DNA of 64,000 bases from Carnegiea gigantea (GCA_029747015.1 JAKOGI010000528.1:292001-356000), one strand, 5' to 3'. Counted from the first letter of the stretch, positions 22,375 through 33,423 are shown. Notes: a model not told the origin generated them from the sequence alone. Numbers and translations: made by a program.

Positions 22375-24043
22375 TCGAAAATTGCCACCTTTTCACTCTT
22401 CCTTGTTTAGGAACTCCCTTCCGACTTCCTTGCACCGCAATAGCCCTACCTCTTTTACTTGTGCCAGATACCATGTCATCATCAGAAGTGTGTGTCCATC
22501 CTTCGCATGCTTTAGCACCTTTTCGTACTCACCACCTCAGACCATCATTGTCACCCACACATAAATAGCCATGTTTATCATTTTCCTTCAGCCCCACATC
22601 CGTATCTTCCTCCACTACTATTAAAATTTGTCTGTCGTAATTCAAATTATACCGTACTTTGTACTCCGATAAATCACTACCTACGGCCTCCTTCACCAAT
22701 GTCCGCACCTCCCCTATGCCCATTCCCGCCTTCACCAGCATAGATTTCCTTAGCCCTCCCTCATAGGTTGCTTTCCCATCCCCACTTTCTTCGAATACTC
22801 CCTCCATAACACATACACAACTAGTTCCTTCCCCCTACCATCGTCTTTTATAACAACACCATCTTCATCCATTTTATGTGATTGTCACTATAGCCATAGC
22901 TCACTATTCCTGCGCCCGTACCACTCACTCCAATCAACTCTCCAACACCTTCGTATCTGAGCTGCATACCATACAGTAACATCATTTTGTCAGCTTAAAC
23001 ATCAATGCATCATTTACTTCACACAAGTGGCTCATATAGCACCCTCCACTATAGCTAGATGTTTACCTAATTAGTAAACTTTGCCTACCACAGAATATAT
23101 AATTCAAGCTATCCAGGTTTACATCTACCCCAGTTGCGACCTTCAACCAATAGTATAGCCATTTTACAATAGCATCACCCCACAACTTATTCTCTCACAT
23201 TACCATCTTCATATATACCGCTATACACCTTGCCATACTACTATAATTTTCTTATTTTTTAAGATGCCTACCTTCCCTCACACTCTTATGGTACACTATT
23301 CTCGCTATATTTTCATGCAATTTGGATTACGTAACACTGACAACCTAACTACCATGGTAGACGGTAAACAAAATTATGGTATACATATATACCCACATAA
23401 TTGCCATTCGCAACAACAACAATGGTAACAAGCTCATTCTACTAACATATGACTAGCATTTATCACCAAGTATGATGTACATATTGTATACCCAGCTAGC
23501 TGTAGCGGTCTACCCATTCAGTTCTTTCCAGTGTTTCCTCTTCACGTCAACCGGTTACCCTTGTCATAATGTCTTCATCTTCCTCAAAAGCAGTATACAG
23601 CTTACAAAAAACTTGGTGCCGTTGCTGAATGTTGAACTGCTATTTACCTTGCCTTACCCATTTCTAGACCCTTGTTGAAAACCACCAAATTTATCCCCAA
23701 TTCACACCTCTTTCACAGAAATAGTAGAGACGCTAAGAAAGTGGCAGACCAGAAGTTGTGTGGAGAGGGTTGAAGACATTGATGAAGCTGAATGGAGAGA
23801 AAGAGAGTAGAGGTGGATGACGTTTGTGAAGGTTAAATGGCTAGAGAGATAATAAACAGTAAATCCACTGCCTTCTCTCACTTACTTTCCGTTAAGACAT
23901 TCATTAAGAGCATACTGGTAATTTTCCTTACAATTCTATTGTTCCTTCCATAGTTTTCCCTCTAAAACCAACACCATGATGTTGCCAAAAAAAAAAGACT
24001 TAGTTTTACCCCAGTTAAAGTATAACTAGGCTGTAAATTTCCC
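22375..24043 (-). repeat. Right inverted arm of the MULE, carrying a second transposase start
   Basis: Reverse complement of the left arm. On the minus strand it holds a better preserved copy of the transposase N-terminus: ATG at 22872 (MDEDGVVIKDDG), KSMLVKAGMGIGEV, SEYKVRYNLNYDRQILIV, KENDKHGYL. The reading stops at 22529 and then decays to the arm boundary, so it can encode only a truncated N-terminal piece. Confidence 0.88.
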
Positions 24044-24098
24044 TTAAAAGAAAGCCTTTTTGTCTTCTTTTTTTTTTTTTGAATTATTCCATAGGTTG

Positions 24099-24377
24099 TG
24101 TTCAAGAACTAACTCAACCAAAAGTTTAAGTTGATGGTTGAAGGCTCAGGAATAGGTTTATCCTCTAACACACCCCCTCACGTGAATGTCCTTTGGACCT
24201 GAAGCGTGGATGCTGCAAAGACTCCCTATAACTTGCACAATAAATCAATATGGGGTTGTTAAGATTCGAACTTGAGACATCTTGTTTAGAAATGTTCTGA
24301 TACCATATTCAAGAACCAATTCAACCAAAAACTTAAACTGATGATTGAAGACGCAGGAATAAGTTTATCCTCTAACA
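24099..24377 (-). mobile_element. TRIM, 279 bp, with 72-bp LTRs
   Basis: Perfect 5-bp TSD GGTTG (24094-24098 and 24378-24382). LTRs lie at 24099-24170 and 24306-24377 (on the minus strand TGTTAGAGGATAAAC ... TTCTTGAA(T/C)A). On the minus strand the primer-binding site TGGTATCAGAACA directly follows the 5' LTR and the polypurine tract GTGAGGGGGTG directly precedes the 3' LTR. The internal region is 135 bp and noncoding. It matches the layout of the widespread plant TRIM families. It would depend on other retrotransposons for movement. Confidence 0.9.
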
Positions 24378-24543
24378 GGTTGAATCTCAATTATATTTGG
24401 AAGTGTGTCACTAACCCCTTCCCTTTAATCTTGAAAGACATGTTCACAGTATTCCAAAATCCTCAAGATATAATCCAATAGAAGAATTGAAAATAACTCT
24501 CAAACCCCATTAAACGTGGGCACAAATTATTGCGAGCATTACT

Positions 24544-25158
24544 TGTTAGGAAATAAAGGGGATAATAGGATGTGACAATGCAACAGAATTCAACCAAGAA
24601 CACAACGCAACAATGAAAAACAAGAATAAAGGACACAGGGAATTTTTACGTGGAAACCCAATGTGGGAAAAACCACGGACGGCGACAGCACACCGACAAA
24701 TTTCACTATGAGCAGAGTAGTACACCACAATCACTTCAGTGATTAAGAGCAGAATTACAATACTCTCAATTGTATTCTCTCACAAACAATCTCACTCTCT
24801 CAATGTGTATTCTATATTGGAGGAAGTGTTTTGAAACAAGGCCCTAGACCCCCTTTATATAGGGTCTGTGAGGCAGGGTTTCCCCCTGAAAACCCTAGCT
24901 ACCACCTTCCAAAAACCGTCACCAAAGCGCAACCCTAGCCGCCACTTTAAGTCGGCAGAAAATTTCCCCTGGCACGGTCGTGCCAGGGCAGCACGGTCGT
25001 GTCGTGCCATGTGGCACGACCGTGCCACATGGCACGGGCACACCGTGTCACTTCTCTGCTGCTCTGTTCTTCGGTCTTCTATGTCGCGGCACGCCCGTGC
25101 CCATGCAGCATGGTCACCCCGTGCCTAAACCCGAGATTTTGGGCCATAAAACCCAACA
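24544..25158 (-). repeat. 3' LTR of the deleted Copia element
   Basis: Contains TATA-like TTATATAGGG (plus-strand numbering about 24854-24862), a GC-rich block with repeated CACGGTCGTG/CACGACCGTG palindromes at about 24973-25125, and the terminal TGTTGGG/CCTAACA ends. Confidence 0.9.
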
Positions 25159-25257
25159 ATCTCCACCTTGGACCAAAATCTCCAGTCTTCAATTACTGTC
25201 GTCGTCGTCACACCCCAAGGGGTGATGCCCCCTATGGGGCTATGCCCCGCAGGGCCC

Positions 25258-26598
25258 TCAAATACTGCGAATACCAACTGAGTTCAAGCAATGCTTGAAC
25301 TTAGCTCTAGGAGATGATTTATATGAACTTTCCTTCATATAACCTGTCACAGTAGATGCCTGCAAGACATAGAGGCCTCCTTGCCTCAGACCCTTCAGCA
25401 GAATCCTACTGCCCTTTGAGACCTTCAGAACTCCACCTTCAGCTGAATATTTGCACCCTTTGGATTCAAGGGTGCCCAACGAGATGAGGTTACGCTTCAA
25501 GTCAGGAACATGACGAACATTCGATAAGGTCCTGACAGCGCCATCATGAGTCTTGATTTTAACAGTACCAATTCCAGTTACATTACACTGGGCATTATTG
25601 CCCATGTGAACTACAGTTGAATCAACTGGATCATATGTTGAAAACCAGTCCTTGTGAGGACACATATGATAGGTACACCCAGAATCAAGAATCCAATCAG
25701 AATCGCTCCCCCCTTCAGTAGAGGTAGCAAACAGAACGTCCCCATCAGAATCAGATTCAGCAAATGAAGTTTCAGCAGGCTCCTCAGAATTATCTTCCTC
25801 TTTCTCCTTCTTCTTTTGCAGTTTCCAGCAGTTAGCAATAATATGACCCAATTTACCACAGTAATTGCAGGTCTTACCAGCATGAGGATTTTTAGACTTA
25901 GAACGGTTCTTACTCCTATTACCGTTCCCCTTTTCAGTTGCTGTACCCCTTACTGCTAATCCTTCAGCAGAATCATGAATGTCAAGATCAAACTTCTCTT
26001 TAGACAACAGGTTTGACTTAACATCTTCAAACGATATAGTATTAGAATTACTATATAGCATAATCTCCTTAAAGTGTTTATAAGAAGGGGGTAACGACAC
26101 AACAAGCAAAATAGCCTTATCCTCATCCTCAACTTTCACATCTAGACTCTCCAAGTCAACAAGAATAGAGTTAAACTCATTCAAATGCTTTTGGACAGGG
26201 GTACCTTCAGCCATACGAAAGGTATACAACCTTTCCTTCAAACGGATCTTGTTGGCGAGACTCTTCGTCATGTAGAGTTCCTCCAGCCGAGCCCAAAGAT
26301 CCACCGCAGTTGTCTTATCAAGCACCTCTCGCAAGACATGTGGTGCCAAGCACAACTGTATGGCTGAAACCGCTTTCAGCTCCAGTTCCTCCCATTCGTC
26401 CTCCGTCAACGACCCACGTCGCTTCTTCTGTTCTTCAGCCCATTGCTCATCTGTTGTCTTCTCGGGTTTGACATGAGGTCCCTTCAGAACCTTCCACAAC
26501 CCGTGCTGAATGAGAACTGCTCTCATCTGCACCTTCCAGAGATTAAAACTAATCTCCCCATCGAATTTCTGAATATCTACCCTCATGATAGAAGACAT
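25258..26598 (-). CDS. Copia Gag-protease ORF fused to polyprotein tail (446 aa)
   Basis: An intact frame. The start is the Met at 26598 because the frame upstream runs through the primer-binding site and LTR. Residues about 5-190 are the Copia Gag (FDGEISFNLWKVQMRAVL, LYTFRMAEGTPVQKHLNEF), which would form the capsid. A CCHC knuckle (CNYCGKLGHIIANC, 244-257) would bind RNA. The protease starts with LDSGCTYHMC (active-site Asp305) and the typical MGNN and LKRNLISLGTL segments. After VLQASTVTGYM (about 418) the frame jumps to KFKHCLNSVGIRSI, which looks like the C-terminus of Copia polyproteins. All pol domains between have been removed without breaking the frame. A retained Gag could allow mobilisation by intact relatives. 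Confidence 0.88.
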   Translation of the reverse strand: MSSIMRVDIQKFDGEISFNLWKVQMRAVLIQHGLWKVLKGPHVKPEKTTDEQWAEEQKKRRGSLTEDEWEELELKAVSAIQLCLAPHVLREVLDKTTAVDLWARLEELYMTKSLANKIRLKERLYTFRMAEGTPVQKHLNEFNSILVDLESLDVKVEDEDKAILLVVSLPPSYKHFKEIMLYSNSNTISFEDVKSNLLSKEKFDLDIHDSAEGLAVRGTATEKGNGNRSKNRSKSKNPHAGKTCNYCGKLGHIIANCWKLQKKKEKEEDNSEEPAETSFAESDSDGDVLFATSTEGGSDSDWILDSGCTYHMCPHKDWFSTYDPVDSTVVHMGNNAQCNVTGIGTVKIKTHDGAVRTLSNVRHVPDLKRNLISLGTLESKGCKYSAEGGVLKVSKGSRILLKGLRQGGLYVLQASTVTGYMKESSYKSSPRAKFKHCLNSVGIRSI

Positions 26599-26624
26599 CC
26601 TATAACCAAAGCTCTGATACCACT

Positions 26625-27236
26625 TGTTAGGAAATAAAGGGGATAATAGGATGTGACAATGCAACAGAATTCAACCAAGAACACAACGCAACAATGAAAA
26701 ACAAGAATAAAGGACACAGGGAATTTTTACGTGGAAACCCAATGTGGGAAAAACCACGGACGGCGACAGCACACCGACGAATTTCACTATGAGCAGAGTA
26801 GTACACCACAATCACTTCAGTGATTAAGAGCAGAATTACAATACTCTCAATTGTATTCTCTCACAAACAATCTCACTCTCTCAATGTGTATTCTATATTG
26901 GAGTGTGTTTTGAAACAAGGCCCTAGACCCCCTTTATATAGGGTCTGTGAGGCAGGGTTTCCCCCTGAAAACCCTAGCTACCACCTTCCAAAACCGTCAC
27001 CAAAGCGCAACCCTAGCCGCCACTTTAAGTCGGCAGAAAATTTCCCCTGGCACGGTCGTGCCAGGGCGGCACGGTCGTGTCGTGCCATGTGGCACGACCG
27101 TGCCACATGGCACGGGCACACCGTGTCACTTCTCTGCTGCTCTGTTCTTCGGTCTTCTATGTCGCGGCACGCCCGTGCCCATGCAGCATGGTCACCCCGT
27201 GCCTAAACCCGAGATTTTGGGCCATAAAACCCAACA
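26625..27236 (-). repeat. 5' LTR of the deleted Copia element
   Basis: Near-identical partner of 24544-25158. Visible differences include a short indel after TATTGGAG, one A fewer before CCGTCACC, GACGAATTT for GACAAATTT, and GGGCGGC for GGGCAGC. Confidence 0.9.
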
Positions 27237-27802
27237 TTATGAAGGCTCAACTCTTCGATCATAGAAATCCTCCATTATTGAGGACCCAAATGGGATCCTG
27301 ACAACGGTGTTCTAGTAAAGGAGCTCTGTCTCCCCTCCATCACAAAAGCAATAGATTTTCAAGAGGAATGTTGAATTCAGCTTTAGTGACTAAATTAGAC
27401 CTCTTTGTAACCAGGTTTTAGTAGAATTTCACATTTCTACCTTTCAAATCCCTAATCTCATCTCCCCCCCTCCCCCAAAAAAGAATCCTGGAGTTAAATG
27501 ACACCCCATTACTTCTCAAGTTTCTCTCTATCTTCCATCTCCCTTGGAGACCACAGACCTTCAAAATTGCCAAAATCGACTTGCCTAAACCGACATGCAC
27601 CATGGTTACTGGTGGCAATGTAAGACCTTAGGACTTATAGTTGTTACTCATTGAGGAGGAGAAAGGTAAGTGTCGGAGACAAAGAGAAGAGTTGAGTGGG
27701 TGTTTTAACTAGTTAAAAATTTGTTTTTTATTACTTGACCTCTAGTAGCTAGTTACGATGACACATTTGAGCTTATTTGTAAACTTGAGTGGCATGATTA
27801 GG

Positions 27803-28526
27803 CAGTGGTGAATTTAGACATTTAGGATATGGGTGTTCATTTATTTAACTTCATCACCTAATGTATACAATATCCAAAAAAAAGGAGGTCATATGATACG
27901 TACTATAATAGTCAATTTTGTACAGACATATCGTCTCGCATTTTTTTTGTTTTTACAAACTTTCTATTGTGTACTTTTACACTAGTGGAACTTGATATGT
28001 AATAATAATATGTCACATTTTTTTTACTCAAAAAAAAATAATAGTCTACTACTCGTTTGTTCTTAGTGATTCTTCATATTTTGAAATTAATGCATAAATT
28101 ATGCTGAAATCGCTACAATTTATTAAAATTATTGGTTACATAACATAAATCATCATAACCAAATAATAAAACCTCAAAAAAAAAAAAAATATCAGCATAA
28201 TGCAATGAAGTGGATCTGTTAAAACATGAAATAAAACTACAAATAAATTAGTAGAATTTTTTTGATGCATTTAATTAATTTTATTTTTCTATCAAATTCC
28301 AACATCATAACTGCAGTTCTTATATTTGAAAAAAATTAAAAATATCACTATGTAAACTCTATATATTAAGTGGGCATCCATAACTTTTTGGGCTTATTTT
28401 GCAAATATCCACATATATTAATTTGACATCTTTCAAAATAACACAGTAGAATTTTTTTTTTTTGGGGGGGGTTAGGGATGCCCATGGGTAGTGGACACTC
28501 CTACCCAACAAATAGATTCGCCCATG
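27803..28526. mobile_element. Non-autonomous hAT element (724 bp)
   Basis: Perfect 8-bp TSD TGATTAGG (27795-27802 and 28527-28534). Ends are CAGTGGTGAATTTAG and, reversed, CATGGGCGAATCTAT. The interior is AT-rich, noncoding, with several A/T runs. The left end is similar to the 152-bp MITE at 15670, so both belong to one family. Confidence 0.85.
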
Positions 28527-28959
28527 TGATTAGGTACACAAAAAAAAAAAAAAAAAGTTGTTTTTTAATAATTGTAAACTTCAGTTACACTTTTGAATTC
28601 GTCATGCAAAATGAAGTAGCTTTGTAAGAAATTTCGCTCTATTTGCTTTAGTTTAGTCAATCGAGTTTTGGGTCTACTTCTCTAGTGATCTTCTTCTAGT
28701 TTCGTTGTGGTTGTTGGTTCAAATATCAAGTTTTAGGTCAATTTTGCGTGGTCTAATTACTATATGTTCGAGCAACTTGTTGTGCCTAATATTGAACAAA
28801 AAATAAAAAGAATTACTAAGTTGATATTAATTTGAGTATATTGCAAGTCCCTACCACAAATAGTTATTGAACTATCTTTTGATATTTCAATACCAATTCA
28901 CACACCACTTGAATCAACAAACAGAATCTTTAAAACCTTCTTCAACCTCAAGGAATACC

Positions 28960-29890
28960 TAAGCTCTTGTTATATGTTTGTTCCAACTATCAACCCTAAT
29001 AGTTATTAGCTTCCATCATTGCCATTTGACACCTCTATCATGCCTACAATTTTTGCCCCTTTTCCCAACTTGATTTTTTTCCATATTTTTGATTTTCTTA
29101 ATGGATATTTTATTCCCCAAATGCATATAAATCACCCCATTATTATAATCACCTCAAATCACCCCATTATTCTATAAATAAAAGTACATTATAATATCTT
29201 AAACTTATTACTTCCTTACTTTCCATGGAGTGATCTAAATGGTTTTGCCACCTCTATTAGAGGGTTAATCCCACTTTCATTTCCATCTACCGTTACCTAG
29301 GATTAACATTTGTAAAATGAATTTTTAAAAGAACTAGAGTCATACCCTTGACAATAAGTGAATCCTTGGAACCTTCTTCAATCCCAATAAAATTTTGTAA
29401 TATGTTGGTAGTTGTTAGGGTCCAACGATAGTCTAAACTCAATTCACATATTCCTTGAAACAATGAACAACTAAACCTTTAAAATGTTCTTCAACTTTAT
29501 TATACCTTCGCTCCAACCATTGACACTAATAGCTGTCATTTCCAAAAATTAAGATACTTCTTTCATAGCTAAATGAATTTTCTTCCCTTTTTTCCAAAAT
29601 GAATTTTTTTTCCTATATTTTGATTTGTTTATTGGATATTTTACTGCCCCAAATACCTATGAATCACCCTGTTGTCTCACAATCACCTAAAATCACCCCA
29701 TTGTTCTCTTTTTTTTTTTTTTTATGTAGATTATTATTCTCCTAGATAAATTGCAATATCTTGACCTTATTACTTCACTACTCCCCCAAGAGTGACCTCA
29801 AATGGGTCCGTTACTCCTACTAGAGGGATTAATCTCACTTTGATCTTCACCATGCCTATGGTCTAGGCTTAATAGAATTCAGTAAAGTAC
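28960..29890. repeat. Degenerate duplication, about 530 bp apart
   Basis: The stretch with TTGCCCCTTTTCCCAA, ATGGATATTTTATTCCCC and AATCACCCCATTATTC (about 29050-29175) recurs at about 29585-29705. There it reads TTCCCTTTTTTCCAAA, TTGGATATTTTACTGCCCC and AATCACCCCATTGTTC. Both are followed by similar ACTTATTACTTCCTTAC / CCTTATTACTTCACTAC and TAGAGGG-TTAATC sequences. Confidence 0.65.
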
Positions 29891-30899
29891 TCTCAAATCA
29901 AAAACTCAAACACAATGAAAACACACATTCTTTCAACCTTTCATCTCTCAAAATTCTTTTGAGCAAATCTAAAATTACGCTAACTAAATTGGAGCTTGAA
30001 GGAAGTTGGAAGGTTCGCTGTGCACGATCAAACTAATTAGGGCCAGTTCTAGTGATTAAATTTAAATAAAAATAAACCAATTGCTTCTATTCCTCTTTCT
30101 CTCCTATTATCTTATTCAATTATATTTTAATTAGTTTTATTTTTTAAACTTTTATGTCTTCTCTTCCTTGTTATCTTTGATTAACTTTATCCTAATATCT
30201 TATTGTAATCTTCCATGATTATTTTCATTCGTGATCAATATTTTTTACTTTCACAATTTCACACAAAAACACAGAAATAACGAGTATAAAATTTTACTTT
30301 CTAGTGTTTAATTCTAATTTCATTTATTTTATTTCAATTTTATAATTAGAATAGTCCTGCTATACACATGATAACTGGTCATCCACATAATGTAAAGTAT
30401 GTAAATTCCTTAAGAATCCTTAGTTAAAGCCATTTATCAAGTGGACATATAAGGACAAGCTATGTTTCATAGAAGATTATGAAAATTATACCTTATGCCA
30501 TGGAGCACCATGCTTCGTACTCCACATATTAGAAAGTGCATGCATGAATTGAATCGTGATGAATTTAATAGCAATAATAATGAATTCATGTATTTTTGAT
30601 GAATTTTATAGTATGTTATGAGTTAATATACTTAAATCATTTTGTTGGCAGCAAAATATTTGATTAATGTTTAATTATTTTTAAATGCACTTTTCTATCA
30701 AATTATATTTTATTCAAAATAATAGTATATACTGATACATCACTTTATTTTATTGATGAATATGTATATTATGCTAGTTGTATATTAATCATTCTCTAGA
30801 AAGTAAACTTTGAAAAAAAAAGGTTAACAAAAATTACAATACCCTATTTCATATTAATTGACATTTCTAACCCCAAAAATGTCAAATTAACTTATGGCA

Positions 30900-31660
30900 A
30901 AATACTTTTTTCATACAAATAGATGTAACAAATATTAAGTATGTCTAATAGTTTACATGAATTTTTATTGAATAGATGGAATTTATCAGTTAGAAAATGC
31001 AACTCTCCTTGTAGATATATATCAACTATTGTGGCTATTCATCGTTCTTATGTGTAGGTGCTTGGATGCGCTAATCCTTCTGGCTTGATCGTCTGTCCCT
31101 ATAAGAAGTTTCATCAACCTTTGATTTGTTATAGTAACAAGCATTCATTAGGGAACAAAAAAATTCTTTGGAAAACATATTCACCAACATGTAAGACATA
31201 TTCATTATGAGGAAAAATCGGGTCATTAGTATATAAAGCATATTTATCCTTGATAAGTCCAAATTTACAAGGAAGAAAAACAATATTTATCAGAGTATGA
31301 GACACATACATCATAACCAAAGTATATTTAATGATTTACACAAATTCATCATAAGTGTACTAAATTTGCGCTTATAAAGTTGGTACTCATCAATTATAAA
31401 TACACTAGTCCAAGTTCATGAGAAAGAATAAACACATTCATCAGAATATAAGGCCTAATCATCATAAGCAAATTACATCCAATGTTTTACACATGTGCAT
31501 AATAAATGGATGAAATTCATCCATCGAAAAACTCATACGTTCATCAGGTAGAACAAACACATGCTCTTCAAAATATAAGACATATTCATTATACACGAAG
31601 TACATCCTATGGTTTACACAAATCAATCATTAACATATAAAATTCATTACTCCAAAAGCT
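30900..31660. repeat. Degenerate tandem repeat, 130-160 bp units
   Basis: Recurrent blocks read like ATAAG(A/G)C(A/C)TATTCATCATA ... CAA(A/T)GTACATCC(A/T)ATG(A/G)TTTACACA. They occur near 31187, 31288, 31445 and 31573, with a weaker one near 30935. The unit boundaries are blurred. No coding. Confidence 0.5.
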
Positions 31661-32289
31661 AGTATTCATCAATACTAACTACACTCTTATTGACAATGAT
31701 TAATAGATAATCATCAACATGATAAATTTATCAAAGAGACTGATATTTCCAACAATAATTTGTTAACATATATAATTAAAAAAATTATATTCATTACCAA
31801 AATTGCAAATTCATCATATAAATTAAATTCTTATTTTCTTTTAATAAGAGAAACACACAAATATTCCAAATTAACATAAATCTGTAGTACTCATTAAAAT
31901 TGAGAAAAATGAAGCGTTGATTGAACACACATGTCAACATATCAGATACTTTTGTTGAAGAGAATTGTGTATTTGACTATAATAATATAAACACTTCCAG
32001 AAAAATATGTATTTATCACCAAAAATTGTAGAATAGAGACAAAATTATACAACAATAAATTAAGATAAATATTAATTGAGAAAAAAGAAAGATTGAATAT
32101 CAACATTCAACAATTATAGAAAGGCGCACTTTGATTGTAAAAAGATTGCATGATTGAATATATACATATTGTTCATATTCATCGGCGGATCAAACTAATG
32201 AATATAGGATGACAGAAGAAAAGGCTATATTCATCTGTATCTAGTTGATATAAAATTATCCTCAATACCCTTTGGAAAGAGCGTTACTA

Positions 32290-33423
32290 TGAGCGACGAC
32301 TGCCAGAACCAGGGGATGTCAATGGATGAGACGGATCAATTGTCCCTATCCACAAAAAAATGAAGAGAACACAAGACCTGGCATCTGAGACTGAGTCAAT
32401 TGTCCACTCGGGTGCCGAAAACTGCATCGATAGCCAATCAGTAAAACAATGGTACAGTTGCATCGTATCGAGACACTCTGCAGCGCAACAATCCAAATTT
32501 GCACTTTGAAACAAGGAGCAACCCAATATGGAGTCCATCTGACTACGAAGAAATCTCCAAAGACGACGAACCTCCAGAACAAGAAGATCCACTATGCCCA
32601 ACCATTACTTTCATTGCAGTGGAGAAAAGAATAATCTTGAGGGAGCCTTGGTGGAATGCACTGAGAGTCAAAACCTTTGATGGAGGAATTGGCTATAGGC
32701 AGTTGAAAAGAAATCAAGGACAAAGTGGGCCTTGAAAGGAGATTTTTCATTGATAGACATAGGGTGTGATTATTATGTAACACGTTTTACAAACATGGAA
32801 GACTATGAACATATGATAACAATGGCTATTGGTTGTTAGGAGACAACTACGTAGCCATACAAGAATGGGTACCAAACTTCATACCGAAGGAAGATAAGAT
32901 TACCAAACTGGCCACTTGGGTAAGAATACCTAAACTAAGTGTTGAATACTTCAACAAGAATTTCTTGCTGAACAAGATTGGCTCGAAGATTGGACGGGTT
33001 CTGAGAGTGGAGCATACCACAGAAACCGTCGAAAAGGGGCAGTATACACGCTTAAGCGTAGAGGTAGATCTCACCAAGCCATTATTATCCAAGTTTCAAC
33101 TGAATGTAAGAATTTGGCAAATCCAGTACGAAGGCCTTTGCATGGTCTGCTTCCACTGTGGCAAACAAGGACACAAAGAGGACTCATGCCCAATGAAACC
33201 GACCGAAAATCCTGTGGCTACGGAACAAGCTCCCAATGTGAATCAAGAACATCAAGACCAACCTAGGCTAGAGGAGAATGAGAGCTACGGCAGCTGGATG
33301 CTAGTGAGAAAACCAGCACGGAGACGGACTAGTAAGCAAACCAACCAAGTCGACGGACAAGGAGGTGACAGAACTGGTCTAAATCCGGGTGGAATGGGAG
33401 GAAACAGTGAACCGGTAGAATAG
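32290..33423 (+). pseudogene. LINE ORF1: RNA-binding protein with CCHC knuckle
   Basis: Begins MSDDCQNQGMSMDE. After breaks it reads the plant L1 ORF1 domain (DUF4283: WWNALRVKTFDGGIGYR, then in another frame KGDFSLIDIGCDYYV). An open stretch at 32833-33423 reads NYVAIQEWVPNFIP, LATWVRIPKLSVEYF, VEVDLTKPLLSKF and the zinc knuckle CFHCGKQGHKEDSC. At least one stop and two frame changes separate the parts. Such proteins package the LINE RNA. Confidence 0.85.

Larger units (their letters stand above)
16466..24043 (+). mobile_element. Mutator-like element (MULE) with 1.7-kb terminal inverted repeats
   Basis: Bounded by a perfect 9-bp TSD, TTAAAAGAA (16457-16465 and 24044-24052), the length typical of Mutator-like elements. 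Ends are GGAAAATTTACAG and, reversed, GGGAAATTTACAG. The inverted similarity continues inward to about 18190 on the left and about 22375 on the right. The transposase reads left to right from 17701 and is dead. A CCCTATATAACTT TATA-like box lies at about 16738 in the left arm; the matching site in the right arm is mutated. The internal part holds a tandem duplication of transposase sequence and a second, weaker duplication. It must have been mobilised in the past; its own transposase could not do so now. Confidence 0.92.
24544..27236 (-). mobile_element. Young deleted Copia retrotransposon (gag-protease only)
   Basis: Two nearly identical LTRs (24544-25158, 615 bp; 26625-27236, 612 bp) differ at only a handful of positions by eye. 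On the minus strand the LTR starts TGTTGGGTTTTATGG and ends TTTCCTAACA. The primer site AGTGGTATCAGAGC follows the 5' LTR, and AAGGTGGAGAT precedes the 3' LTR. The internal region is only 1466 bp and encodes gag and the start of protease; integrase, RT and RNase H are deleted. The flanking pentamers (TTACT left, TTATG right) do not match, so no clean TSD is present. Confidence 0.92.
28535..32234. other. AT-rich intergenic DNA with two degenerate tandem-repeat zones
   Basis: No gene recognised on either strand. Two repeat zones (about 28960-29890 and 30900-31660) are listed separately; short reading frames at 31071-31320 are by-products of the second. Confidence 0.5.

Noticed and set aside
24868..25298. 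Overlapping reading frames rich in His, Arg, Ala and Pro (also at 26820-27301)
   Set aside because: They lie in the Copia LTRs and arise from the GC-rich palindromic block, and the same frames appear in both LTR copies.
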